Source: Flavobacterium gyeonganense
GTDB lineage: Bacteria; Bacteroidota; Bacteroidia; Flavobacteriales; Flavobacteriaceae
Direction of reading: 5' to 3'
DNA length: 64,000 bases
NCBI RefSeq assembly: GCF_029625295.1
Contig: NZ_CP121112.1
Coordinates: forward strand, 2,170,001 to 2,234,000
Within the stretch, counting starts at the first letter, position 1, and each line of letters opens with the position of its first letter. The notes beneath the pieces were generated by a model. The model ran no database searches, was not told the DNA's origin, and was given only the letters and a program-made list of their open reading frames with translations. Below are positions 46,813 to 55,361 of the stretch, piece by piece. A program made the translations under genes and the position numbers.

Positions 46813-47399
46813 TACATTTTAAAAGTATAACTGATACCAAGCTGAAAGACCTGATTCAAAATTATTTCGTCATAATAATAGTCATCATCAACTCCGTCAT
46901 AGCCGTAAATATCTACAAATCCTTGTTTGATTCTCGCTTCAAAGGTCAGGCCATTTGGTAATGTATATCCAACACCAGCAACAATGGCAAGGTCAAAACC
47001 TTCAGGATTAGTATTGATATAATTATCAGAAACTTTAAAATCTAAAGAAGGTCCTGCTAATATGTGAAATCCGCTTCCACCAAAGTTAAATTTAGCAACG
47101 GCACCAAGTGTTATATAATTCAGTTCATATTTTTCAGAATAATAGCGGCCATTTTCAAAGTATCTTCCTTCATCACCTTGTCTTGAATACGTTATTTCAG
47201 GCTGTAATGAGAAATACCTGTTGAATTTAATATCTACTAATCCACCAAGATAAAAATCTGTTTTAGTTTTATTATCATCAATATTGGTTAATGTAGAGAA
47301 GTTTAAACCCCCTCTGATTCCCGGGCTGACCCTTACCTGCGCCTGAGATGTTATTAGACCTATAAATAAAACGAATGTTATTAAAGTTACTTTTTTCAT
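46812..47399 (-). CDS. Outer-membrane beta-barrel protein, paralogue 1
   Basis: 195 aa. Signal peptide ending SQAQ, then VRVSPGIRGGLNFSTLTNID, LQPEITYSRQGDE and the final FQLGISYTFKM. First of three tandem copies. It lies 30 bp after the cluster lipoprotein gene. Whether these barrels help hold flexirubin in the outer membrane or are merely inserted here cannot be told. Confidence 0.85.
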   Translation of the reverse strand: MKKVTLITFVLFIGLITSQAQVRVSPGIRGGLNFSTLTNIDDNKTKTDFYLGGLVDIKFNRYFSLQPEITYSRQGDEGRYFENGRYYSEKYELNYITLGAVAKFNFGGSGFHILAGPSLDFKVSDNYINTNPEGFDLAIVAGVGYTLPNGLTFEARIKQGFVDIYGYDGVDDDYYYDEIILNQVFQLGISYTFKM

Positions 47400-47428
47400 T
47401 GTGTATTTGGTTTAGGTTAATTTATTTT

Positions 47429-48064
47429 TTATTCTGATTTAAAATAATTTAGCTCAATTTTCAATTTTATATTTTGATGTAAAATGACTACTTTTTTAGC
47501 AAAAATATCGTTTTCTAAAGTAAAAGTAATTGTTATTTTATCTTTTGTTTTAGAGGAACGGACTACTTTTTCTAATTTTTGATCTTTTTTGGAGAAGAAA
47601 AGATAGTTGTCACGTTTCCCGTCTGCCGATTTATAAATGTTACTTTCCTCGTTTTCGAATTGTTCCTGAAGCAGATATTTGTTTTTGAGAAGCAGCCTAA
47701 AATCTTCTTCTAAGGTGTTAATCAGGATTTTCCTGTCGAGTTCAGAAACAATCGAATTGACTTTAAAATCGTTTTCAGAGATTTCAAAGTCCATTAATTT
47801 GTTGCCGAATTCAGTTGTAAAAACGACTCGGTGTGTGGTATCATTTATTTTTTTGGCGATAAAAATTCCGGACATTTCGTGACCATAAACCGAGATATTG
47901 GTTTTGTAAACATAATCGGTTTTGGAGTCTGAAAAATAAGGAACCTCAATAGTTGTTTTAACTAATTTTTTAGACGTATAATTTTTTGTGACTGAACCAC
48001 AGGAAATCAAAACAATCGCCAGAAAACAATTAATTAGTAAAAACTGAATCGTCGATTTTTGCAT
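47429..48064 (-). CDS. Outer-membrane lipoprotein of the flexirubin cluster (DUF3261-like position)
   Basis: 211 aa lipoprotein with lipobox VLISC (Cys22). The mature part has many short strands (KTNISVYGHEMSGIFIAKKI) and reads like a LolA/LolB-type half-barrel, though no motif is diagnostic. In aryl polyene clusters a LolA-like protein and a DUF3261-type lipoprotein are paired, and this gene overlaps the LolA-like gene by 35 bp. Probably receives the hydrophobic pigment at the outer membrane. Confidence 0.65.
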   Translation of the reverse strand: MQKSTIQFLLINCFLAIVLISCGSVTKNYTSKKLVKTTIEVPYFSDSKTDYVYKTNISVYGHEMSGIFIAKKINDTTHRVVFTTEFGNKLMDFEISENDFKVNSIVSELDRKILINTLEEDFRLLLKNKYLLQEQFENEESNIYKSADGKRDNYLFFSKKDQKLEKVVRSSKTKDKITITFTLENDIFAKKVVILHQNIKLKIELNYFKSE

Positions 48065-48665
48065 TGATCACTTTATTTTTAAGTACAATTCGGGTATAAT
48101 CGTCAGATGATTCTAACAGTTTTACCTGAACCACAGTGGCTTCTTCTTTCTCAAATGTCAGTTCGATCTGTTTGATGTATTTTTTCAGTGTAGCATCTTT
48201 CGGAATAAACTTCGCCAGATTTTGCCCTTTTAATTTAAAATATGAAATCGTAAATTCCTTATCGTCAAACATATTTCCGCTTACGCTCCCCACAATTAGT
48301 TTATTGATTCGGCCAAAGATTTTGCTGTTGCCAATATCAACGGCACTTTTCTTTCCTTCATCGTTAATCAGGATTTTTCCATTTTTGAAAACGATGCTGT
48401 AATTGTATGGTTTTTTGTATTGCCAGGACAATAACGCCGGTTCTTTAAAAAACATTTTCCCTGAAGTTTCAATGTCTTTTGATAAAAAGTCTAAATGTTT
48501 GTATTGTATAAAATCAGTGCTTAGAGATTTGATTTTTTTGGACACCACATTTACATCTTCTTTAAATTGAGTGATTTCTGCAGCAGTCATTTTTTGTTCC
48601 TGTGCGAACATCGAAAAAATGCTAATGTTCAGGAAAAAAAGAAAAATATATAATTTAGTTTTCAT
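48030..48665 (-). CDS. LolA-like periplasmic carrier protein
   Basis: 211 aa with a signal peptide ending FAQ. The LolA pattern is clear: an early helix (VVSKKIKSLSTDFIQYKHLD), then ETSGKMFFKEPALLSWQYKK and YSIVFKNGKILINDEGKKSA, strands of the carrier half-barrel. LolA ferries lipoproteins; dedicated copies in aryl polyene clusters are thought to carry the pigment. Overlaps both neighbours, so translation is coupled. Confidence 0.85.
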   Translation of the reverse strand: MKTKLYIFLFFLNISIFSMFAQEQKMTAAEITQFKEDVNVVSKKIKSLSTDFIQYKHLDFLSKDIETSGKMFFKEPALLSWQYKKPYNYSIVFKNGKILINDEGKKSAVDIGNSKIFGRINKLIVGSVSGNMFDDKEFTISYFKLKGQNLAKFIPKDATLKKYIKQIELTFEKEEATVVQVKLLESSDDYTRIVLKNKVINAKIDDSVFTN

Positions 48666-49430
48666 AAGCTTTAAGGTTCAAAAGTTCTTCAATCGAAACG
48701 ACCAGGTAATTATTTTGCTGTAAAAATTGCAAAAACTGTTCCAATACCAAAACAGAGTGTGGCCCCGTGTCGTGCAAAAGTACAATTCCGCCGGGAGAAA
48801 CCCGTTTTTTAATTCGATTCAAAATCAATTCCGGATTTTTTAGTCCGCCGTCAAGCGAACGAATATTCCAGCCAATCACTTTGTGTCCTGTAATTTTTAA
48901 AGCTCTTCGAATCGAAGGTGTCGTGACTCCATAAGGCGGACGAAAAAAGTTGATTTTTTTGAAGTCAATTTTTCCAGAAGCCTATCTGTTTTTTGAAGAT
49001 CTTCAGTTATTTTTTTGGCATTATAAAAATCAAAGAATTTAGAATGAGAATACGAATGATTTCCAAACAAATGACCTTCGTCAATTACTTTTTGAAGAAT
49101 TTCAGGATGCGTTTCAATATTTTTTCCAATGCAAAAAAAAGTCGCTTTGGCATTGTATTTTTTCAGAATCTCTAAAACTTCCAAAGTATAAACGCTCGGT
49201 CCGTCATCAAACGTTAAAGCAATTTTTTTTTCTGTTTCTAAAGGATTACTGCAAAACGCTTTTACATGATAATTCGAAGAAATTCTGGCAGAACCAAAAG
49301 CATTTATTCCCATCCAGATCAAAATAAATAAAATAAACCACCAAAAATTAATTGCGATATAAAGTTTCAAAAGAACCAATAAAAGCAATAAAATGATAAA
49401 AAATATCGAAATGTTTTTATGCGTTATCAT
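48655..49430 (-). CDS. Polysaccharide deacetylase family protein (frameshifted)
   Basis: NodB-type deacetylase with two N-terminal membrane helices. Motifs in order: KKIALTFDDGPS (metal-binding Asp), GNHSYSHS (two metal-binding His), then after the break RPPYGV and GWNIRSLDGG, and VLLHDTGPHS. The first frame ends at 48897 and the second runs to 48655. One extra base in the T7 run at 48954-48960 restores KINFFRPPYGV and a 258-residue protein. Probably a sequencing error. Its substrate in the pigment cluster is unknown. Confidence 0.85.
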
Positions 49431-50491
49431 TTTGAAAGCAACGTAAAACTATGATTTTTTCCGTTTAATTGATTGTACAATAAAATGGTATTATAAGTTG
49501 GTTTTGCAACCGAATTCACCTTTATAATTTCAGGAATTTCCTGTGTTTTCAAAATTTTGGCAGCCATCCAAAAAGCAAAAGCCGAAGCGGTATCATATTC
49601 GCCGCTTAAATGTTTGTAATACAGCTGAGGTGTTTGGGCAAAAGCATTTACAGCAAGATTTTTATAATAATTTTCGAAAGCTGCATTTCCGTCAAAGCCT
49701 AAAACTAAAGCATCAATATCGGAAATTTCTAAATTATTGGATTGTAGAAAAGATTTAATCTCAGCTTCAATTTCATTTTCTTCAAGTGTATTTACGATGG
49801 CAATATCCAGAATTTCAGCGTAAGTAGTATCTTTTCTTTCATTTTCTAAAACAAAAAAACTGGCACCTTCTCCATAAACAGCACCACTTGTACTAGAAGT
49901 TAAAACATCGTATGGAGCTGAATTGTCTTGTTTGATTCTTCCGTTTAATTTGAAAAGGGCAGTGGTGTAATCGCCGTTTTCATCAACGCCCCCAACTAAA
50001 ATAGAATTAGCTTCCTCTTTTTCAATCTGCATTTTTGCATCAATCAAAGCCGATTCAAAAGAAACCGCGCCATTCACGTAAGTGAAATTATAACCTTTAC
50101 ATTGCTGTAAAAGTGCAATTTGTGCACCAACTGTATTATGAGTCGATTGAATGAAAGAAGTTGGCGTTAGAAACTCTTCGTTATTATCTAAAATACTTTT
50201 TAGGAATTTTTCAGAATCTTCGATACAGCCTAAACCTGTTCCGGTTATAATCGCATCAACATTTTCAACATTGGCATCTTTCATGGCCAAAGCCGAAGCT
50301 ACGATTCCGTTTTTCACCCCTTTTGCCATTCTTCTGCTGGCAGCTGGAGAAATGTATTCTTTGTACGCCGGCGGAACAATTGCCAGCACATTTTCGTTAT
50401 GATTTACAACCGCTTCTTCTAAAAAAACGGTATCAAATGTTTTTTGAGTCGAAATACAGCCTACTCCATTTATATATGTTTTTTTACTCAT
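49427..50491 (-). CDS. Ketosynthase-like protein without catalytic Cys (chain-length-factor-like)
   Basis: 354 aa with ketosynthase fold features (MKDANVENVDAIITGTGLGC, then STHNTVGAQIALLQQ), but the nucleophile elbow reads YVNGAVSFES where active enzymes have a Cys. The HGT and GH histidine motifs are also missing. It directly follows an active ketosynthase gene with stop and start overlapping. Such pairs, a KS plus a CLF, set chain length in aryl polyene and type II polyketide systems, so this is probably the partner of the preceding gene. Confidence 0.85.
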   Translation of the reverse strand: MSKKTYINGVGCISTQKTFDTVFLEEAVVNHNENVLAIVPPAYKEYISPAASRRMAKGVKNGIVASALAMKDANVENVDAIITGTGLGCIEDSEKFLKSILDNNEEFLTPTSFIQSTHNTVGAQIALLQQCKGYNFTYVNGAVSFESALIDAKMQIEKEEANSILVGGVDENGDYTTALFKLNGRIKQDNSAPYDVLTSSTSGAVYGEGASFFVLENERKDTTYAEILDIAIVNTLEENEIEAEIKSFLQSNNLEISDIDALVLGFDGNAAFENYYKNLAVNAFAQTPQLYYKHLSGEYDTASAFAFWMAAKILKTQEIPEIIKVNSVAKPTYNTILLYNQLNGKNHSFTLLSK

Positions 50492-51687
50492 CAGCTTTTT
50501 GAAAATATAAGGGTGGAACAGTTTCCTCCAAATCCAAAAGAGTTGGACAAAACGTGTTCGATGTTTTTATTTTTTAGAGAAGTTTGCGGTGTTAAATCAA
50601 ATTCTTCCATTTGAATTTCAAAATTCAAATTCGGATAAACCACATTATTCTGAATGGCCAAAACACTGTACACAGCTTCAATTGCTGCGGCCGCTGCTAA
50701 AGTGTGGCCTGTAAAAGGTTTTGTAGAACTGAAATCCGGAACTTTTTCGTCTTCGTAAATTCTTTTTAAAGCTCTTCCCTCCGATAAATCGTTGTTTGGT
50801 GTTGCGGTTCCGTGTACGTTGATGTAGTCGATTTCAGAAGGTTTTAAACCTGAAACTTCAAACGCTTTTTTCATTGCCAGATAGGCGCCATCTCCATTTT
50901 CGGAAGATGCAGTCTGATGGAAAGCGTCATTTGCATTTCCGTAGCCTGAAACTCTTGCCAGCACTTTCTTATTTTGTTTTGCGACAATTTCATCCGATTC
51001 TAAAACTAAGTAAGCTGCTGCTTCGCCAAGATTTAAACCTTTACGATTGTTGTCAAAAGGTTTATTGTAATCGTCAGATAAAATCATCAAAGTCTTAAAA
51101 CCATTGATAGTGAATTTTGCCAAAGCATCGGCTCCGCCTACAATCACGCGATCTAATTTTCCGGTTTTGACCAATCTTGCGCCAAGCATAATCGAATTGG
51201 CTGCAGACGAACAAGCCGTACTGATTGTCGTAACCATTCCTTTTAAACCCAACTCTTCTGCAATTTTATCTGCCACATCACCACCGTCATGGCAGGTAAT
51301 ATATTTTACCAGTTCCGGTTTTTCGAAATAATTGTAATAATGTTTTTCGGTCATATCCATTCCGCCCACACTGGTGGCAGAAATCAGTCCGGTCCTGAAT
51401 TCATTAATATCAGAAATACCGGCATTTTCAACAGCTTGTCTGGCTGCCAGAGTGCCAATCATAGCGGTTCTCGAAAAGTTATTATTTTCAGAAAGCTGTA
51501 ATTCGGCAACCAGTTCTTCATTGGTTTTTTTGATTTCACCAACTTTGATCACATCGGCGTGAACTGTCGGAATATTTTGAATATTCGAAATACCAATCTT
51601 GTTTTCGATCAAAGAAATATAATTTTCCTCGACTGAATTCCCAATCGCAGAAATAATTCCCATGCCCGTTATTGCGACACCTTTCAT
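50491..51687 (-). CDS. Beta-ketoacyl-ACP synthase (FabF type)
   Basis: 398 aa, complete active site: nucleophile Cys159 in STACSSAANS, histidines in VHGTATPNND and PFTGHTLAAA, and a C-terminal NSFGFGGNCSTL. It elongates ACP-bound acyl chains by decarboxylating malonyl-ACP. Paired with the CLF-like gene immediately downstream, and with an ACP gene 110 bp upstream. Probably the polyene-chain elongase. Confidence 0.94.
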   Translation of the reverse strand: MKGVAITGMGIISAIGNSVEENYISLIENKIGISNIQNIPTVHADVIKVGEIKKTNEELVAELQLSENNNFSRTAMIGTLAARQAVENAGISDINEFRTGLISATSVGGMDMTEKHYYNYFEKPELVKYITCHDGGDVADKIAEELGLKGMVTTISTACSSAANSIMLGARLVKTGKLDRVIVGGADALAKFTINGFKTLMILSDDYNKPFDNNRKGLNLGEAAAYLVLESDEIVAKQNKKVLARVSGYGNANDAFHQTASSENGDGAYLAMKKAFEVSGLKPSEIDYINVHGTATPNNDLSEGRALKRIYEDEKVPDFSSTKPFTGHTLAAAAAIEAVYSVLAIQNNVVYPNLNFEIQMEEFDLTPQTSLKNKNIEHVLSNSFGFGGNCSTLIFSKS

Positions 51688-51693
51688 TTTTTA

Positions 51694-51787
51694 GACTTGC
51701 TTAGATTATTAGAATTTTAGATAGTAGACTTCTTAGATTCCAGACTCAGATACTTTTCTCTAAATAGTCTAAAAATCTAAGCCAGTC
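51694..51787. repeat. Imperfect inverted repeat between ACP and ketosynthase genes
   Basis: GACTTGCTTAGATT (51694-51707) pairs with AATCTAAGCCAGTC (51774-51787) with one mismatch. Short CTTAGATT/TAGACT words also recur in between. Looks like a dispersed extragenic repeat; as RNA it would be a long weak hairpin inside the operon. Confidence 0.5.
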
Positions 51788-51796
51788 TAAGCAGTC

Positions 51797-52054
51797 TTAT
51801 TTCGTTCTGTTCGCGCTGATATAAGCCGCCATCGTTTCGATAGACTGGAAAATAGATTTTCCTTCTTTCGGATCCACTAATTTAATTCCGTAATCTTTAT
51901 CTAAAATCACGATCAGTTCAAGTGCATCAATCGAGTCTAAGCCTAAACCGTCTCCGAACAAAGGATCGTTATCAGCAATATCTTCTACAGCGATATCTTC
52001 AAGGTTTAGGGTTGTAATGATTTTGTTTTTTAATTCTGCTTTTAATTCTTCCAT
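51797..52054 (-). CDS. Acyl carrier protein
   Basis: 85-residue acidic four-helix ACP. The phosphopantetheine serine is Ser41 in GLGLDSIDALELI. It carries the growing acyl chain as thioester. It lies between two ketosynthase-type genes on the same strand, so it is probably the dedicated carrier of this part of the pathway. A second ACP is encoded at 62685. Confidence 0.95.
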   Translation of the reverse strand: MEELKAELKNKIITTLNLEDIAVEDIADNDPLFGDGLGLDSIDALELIVILDKDYGIKLVDPKEGKSIFQSIETMAAYISANRTK

Positions 52055-52056
52055 GA

Positions 52057-52674
52057 TTATTTATGGTATAATGTATTGATATTTTCGTTTTTATAATTTT
52101 CGTTTTCTTCGGGACTTATGATGCAAAGAAACGCTTTGTAATTGTCATTAAAAAATTCGACCCAGCCGCAAAGCACTAAATCTGCTTTATTTGTATTTAG
52201 TAAAATGTTAGAATAATTCGATAAAAATTCACCGTTAAAGGCATCAAATATAAAGAAAGAATTTTCACTTTTAAGCTGATGGCGGATACTTATTTCACCC
52301 AGACAAATATTGGGCAGCGTATAAACAAAAACCGCCGGACTAGGATAATAGTTTTCTTTGTCTGAAATCGATTCCTGGTATTTTACATCGGTATCTAAAC
52401 TCGAAGATTTATTAGCCAAAACCAAAGCGATATTATTTTCTTCCTTAGAAGAAGTTATCGGACTCAAAAGCAATTCTGCACCTAAAAAAGCCAATTTGCT
52501 CAAAGTATCCATTTTGAAAAACTTCGAATATTGAATGTCAAAATTACGATACGCTTGTTTGGCAAAATCGGCAAAATCTGTTGGTTCAATTTTGAATACA
52601 GGAGTTCCGTTCAAAACAATTTCGTTGTTTTGGATGGTGATGTAGGATTGTATGTAGGTTTTGTTTTGAGTCAT
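52057..52674 (-). CDS. Ketosynthase-related protein lacking active-site residues
   Basis: 205 aa from the ATG at 52674 (MTQNKTYIQS); the longer in-frame start at 52725 would overlap the start of a divergent gene. The segment PAVFVYTLPNICLGEISIRH resembles the helix and strand before the nucleophile in FabF-type enzymes, but no catalytic Cys or histidines follow. About half a ketosynthase in size. It precedes the ACP gene by 2 bp. Perhaps a structural partner of the synthases; a role is not proven. Confidence 0.65.
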   Translation of the reverse strand: MTQNKTYIQSYITIQNNEIVLNGTPVFKIEPTDFADFAKQAYRNFDIQYSKFFKMDTLSKLAFLGAELLLSPITSSKEENNIALVLANKSSSLDTDVKYQESISDKENYYPSPAVFVYTLPNICLGEISIRHQLKSENSFFIFDAFNGEFLSNYSNILLNTNKADLVLCGWVEFFNDNYKAFLCIISPEENENYKNENINTLYHK

Positions 52675-52683
52675 TGTTTTTTG

Positions 52684-52691
52684 TAACTTTG
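52684..52691 (+). promoter_or_regulatory. -7 promoter element for the small gene beside fic
   Basis: TAACTTTG matches TAnnTTTG exactly, 7 bp before the ATG at 52699. A TTG about 15-16 bp upstream may serve as -33. It supports the small + strand frame as a real gene with a very short leader. Confidence 0.5.
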
Positions 52692-52698
52692 TCAAGTT

Positions 52699-52884
52699 AT
52701 GAAATTCTACGAAAAATATCCGCAATTAAAAAACAAGAGCTTTTTATCAAAAGTTCTTGCTGATACTGTATTTTCTACAATGTCTTTAGAAGATCAGCAA
52801 GTTTCTAAAAGCAAAGTTGTCAAAATTGTTGATGCCATTTTAAAGGATAAAGAATTAAAAGGAAATCAATTCTTCACTAATTAA
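52699..52884 (+). CDS. Small protein convergent with fic, possible partner
   Basis: 61 aa, basic, no membrane segment (MKFYEKYPQLKNKSFLSKVL). It is the only + strand gene within the flexirubin cluster, has its own promoter-like element, and its 3' end overlaps the fic 3' end by 30 bp. Fic toxins are often held in check by a small partner whose inhibitory helix has [S/T]xxxE[G/N]; here TMSLED is only similar. An antitoxin role is a guess. Confidence 0.5.
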   Translation: MKFYEKYPQLKNKSFLSKVLADTVFSTMSLEDQQVSKSKVVKIVDAILKDKELKGNQFFTN

Positions 52885-53436
52885 TTGATTTAATAATTTA
52901 TAATCTCCATTGTCAGCAGCTTTCATTGCGCTAATATAAAATTTTCTGCTTCCGCCTTCTCTGTGATATAATTCTAAAGGTTGATATCCAAACTTTAATG
53001 CGATAAGATTCATCAAAATTCTTCCAGTCCTTCCATTTCCATTATTGAAAGGATGAATTTTTATAAATTCATAATGTGCATAGACTAAGCAATCAACATG
53101 ATCTTCTAAAGTTTTAGAAATGGAAATTTTAAAATTAAGATTATCTAGAAACTGATACATGGCTTGTAAAACTATTACTGGTTTTGGTGGAATTAGTTGT
53201 CCAACAGAAACTTCTGTTGTTCTCCATTTTCCAGCCCAATCGTAAAGTTGTTCAAATGCAATTTTATGAATTTCTAAAACAAGTGTTGTTGAAATATCAA
53301 CATCAGTTTCTAGTTCAAAAGTAAAAAGCTCTGCTTTAGCAATTCCAGATGCTTCAAATTCATTGATTTGATTTTTATCAGTCAAGCCAAGTAAATTATC
53401 ATCAGGAAAAGGTGTCCAATTAGTTTGATTTTCCAT
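52855..53436 (-). CDS. Fic/DOC family protein
   Basis: 193 aa. Complete Fic motif HPFNNGNGRTGR (His128-Arg139), preceded by the usual FEQLYDWAGKWR and HYEFIKI. Such enzymes transfer AMP (or another nucleotide part) to a hydroxyl of a target protein. It sits 3 bp after an active ketosynthase gene and before a ketosynthase-like gene, inside the pigment operon but unrelated to pigment chemistry. With its small convergent neighbour it looks like a toxin-antitoxin-type insertion. Target unknown. Confidence 0.93.
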   Translation of the reverse strand: MENQTNWTPFPDDNLLGLTDKNQINEFEASGIAKAELFTFELETDVDISTTLVLEIHKIAFEQLYDWAGKWRTTEVSVGQLIPPKPVIVLQAMYQFLDNLNFKISISKTLEDHVDCLVYAHYEFIKIHPFNNGNGRTGRILMNLIALKFGYQPLELYHREGGSRKFYISAMKAADNGDYKLLNQLISEELISF

Positions 53437-53439
53437 ATC

Positions 53440-54579
53440 TCATTTTATCTTTTCAAAAACCACAGCCGTATTGCAACCTCCAAAACCAGAAGCTGTTTTC
53501 AGAAAATAATTTATTTTCTTTTCTTCGTTTTTTTCAATAACATTTACAACTTCACTAACACCTATTTCATCAAAACCTTTTGATTCAAAAACTGTATTTT
53601 GATTAGCAGACTCAATCGCAATTACCGTTTCTAATAACCCCGAAGAGCCTAAGGTATGACCGTAAAAACCTTTTAAACTATTTACGGGAACATTTTGTAA
53701 ATCTAAACGATTTAATGCAATGGCTTCCATTTCGTCATTGAACGGGGTTGCGGTTCCGTGTGCCGAAATATAATCTAATTTGTTGGCTTCAATTTGAGCT
53801 TCTTTCAAAGCATTCTGAATACTTCTGAACAAACCTTCACCCGTTCTTGATGGTCCCGAAATATGATTTGCATCGTTTATCGAACTGTCACCAATGACTT
53901 TTATTTTAGCATTTTTCGCTTCCGCCGAAACTAAAACGGCAGCCGTTGCTTCGCCCAAACTGACTCCGGTTCTGTTTTTAGAATACGGTTTGCAAGGCAG
54001 TTCGCTCATCGCCTGAAAAGCATTAAAACCAGACAAAACAAATTCTGAAACTTCGTCGCCAGCTACTACAAAAATGTGATTATAAAGCTCTGACTGAATC
54101 ATTCTTTTGGCAATTGAAACTGCTAAAATTCCGGAAACACAGGCATTTGAAACTACGATGGGCTGTGTTTGAAACCCGAAGAAATTCGCAATAGTTGCAG
54201 CCAAAACATCTAAATGTGCGTTATTAAAACTTTCTTCGGATTGATTTTGTAAAGCCGTTATATTTCCTTTTGTGGTCGAAAGTATAAAAGCGGTTTTTGA
54301 ATTTAATTGAACTCCTGAGTTTTTGATAATCGGCTCTAAAGCCAAAATCATCATTTTTTCTAAACGGGAATATTTGGTTTCGGAACTAATTTCCGCGAAA
54401 GCGTTATTTATATCTTCATCACTAATTATTGAAGCATAAAACGAATTGGGCATCAAAGAAACATCGTTGTGAAGCTGAATTCCGGAATCACCACGAAGAA
54501 TCGCTTCGATGTTCGTTTCGACATCAAAACCTAAAGGTGTGATACAATTTGTTTCTGTGATGTATATTTCTTTTATCAT
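53440..54579 (-). CDS. Beta-ketoacyl-ACP synthase (FabF type)
   Basis: 379 aa with intact catalytic set: Cys137 in VSNACVSGIL, His in SAHGTATPFND, His in GFYGHTLGSSG, and the C-terminal SGFGGCNTAVV. Third full ketosynthase of the cluster. It may handle a specific condensation, such as starter extension or the alkyl chains of the resorcinol part; this cannot be told from the sequence. Confidence 0.93.
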   Translation of the reverse strand: MIKEIYITETNCITPLGFDVETNIEAILRGDSGIQLHNDVSLMPNSFYASIISDEDINNAFAEISSETKYSRLEKMMILALEPIIKNSGVQLNSKTAFILSTTKGNITALQNQSEESFNNAHLDVLAATIANFFGFQTQPIVVSNACVSGILAVSIAKRMIQSELYNHIFVVAGDEVSEFVLSGFNAFQAMSELPCKPYSKNRTGVSLGEATAAVLVSAEAKNAKIKVIGDSSINDANHISGPSRTGEGLFRSIQNALKEAQIEANKLDYISAHGTATPFNDEMEAIALNRLDLQNVPVNSLKGFYGHTLGSSGLLETVIAIESANQNTVFESKGFDEIGVSEVVNVIEKNEEKKINYFLKTASGFGGCNTAVVFEKIK

Positions 54580-54910
54580 TTTATTGTTTCATTTCTTGCA
54601 AGGTTTTAAAACCTTGTAGGTATGTTTTTTCTCAACACATAGAACATAGTTATCATAATCTTGTCATTCCGGCGAAGGAGGAATCTTCGTAAGTAACTCT
54701 ACAAAGATTGATTTAGCATACGGAGTTTCAAGTGTGATTTCTCGTTCCTCGAAATGACAAAAATAACATATCGCTATGTGTAAAATCTAGATTTTATTTG
54801 ATTCTTTTATTCACTTTTAAATTCTATGATTCTATGTGTTTAATTTTTTAGCACGCAGATCTAGCAGATCTAGCAGATTTTTATTTGTGCTAATTCGTGC
54901 AATCCGTGTT
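54580..54910. repeat. Gap made of extragenic palindromes and direct repeats
   Basis: No gene. It contains the perfect palindrome CAAGGTTTTAAAACCTTG (54599-54616), an imperfect 25-bp inverted repeat (TTGTCATTCCGGCGAAGGAG... at 54661-54685 against 54736-54760, about five mismatches), and the direct repeat AGATCTAGC near 54856-54876. These look like mobile or spreading extragenic elements typical of Flavobacterium genomes. Confidence 0.65.
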
Positions 54911-55361
54911 CTATTTCAACAACCCAACTTTTCGTTTCCATTCTTCATAAAAAGGAGGATTCGTCAGCATTAAATTTCCTGCTGCATCTAAAAAAACCTG
55001 GGTGGTTTCTCCTGTGCAGAGCCACTTCGCCTTTGGCATCAATTATTTTAAAACGATAAATCATTTTTGCGGCTGGCGTATCTACAACCGTAGTTTCAAT
55101 TGTCACGACATCGCCATAACGCAAGGACAATTTATGCTCGCATTTAGATTTTACGATTGGTGTTGTATAACCAGTATTGCCAATATCTAAATACGTAAGT
55201 CCGTGCTGACGTCCAAAAGCCTCACGTCCATCTTCGAAATACGTAATATAATGACCATGCCAGACAATCCCAAGCGGATCTGTTTCGTTAAAACGAATTC
55301 TGATTTCGTGAGAAACGGTCAGGTTGGTGGCTTCGTTATACTGTTCTTTTCTTTTTGTCAT
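54911..55361 (-). CDS. 4-hydroxybenzoyl-CoA thioesterase-like hotdog protein (frameshifted)
   Basis: Hotdog thioesterase with the family block RFNETDPLGIVWHGHYITYFEDGREAFGR (read in parts); the Asp of TDPLGIVWHG is the catalytic residue in this family. The frame runs to 54945 but goes out of register around 55012-55025. With one base removed there, the C-terminus becomes CTGETTQVFLDAAGNLMLTN and ends at TAG 54911-54913, 149 aa. Unlike the other breaks this one is not in a homopolymer. It overlaps the ABC permease gene by 26 bp. It may release or proofread acyl-ACP intermediates. Confidence 0.8.

Noticed and set aside
48655..48879. A separate 74-aa protein with VLLHDTGPHS
   Set aside because: It is the C-terminal part of the polysaccharide deacetylase, joined to the upstream frame by one base in a T7 run.
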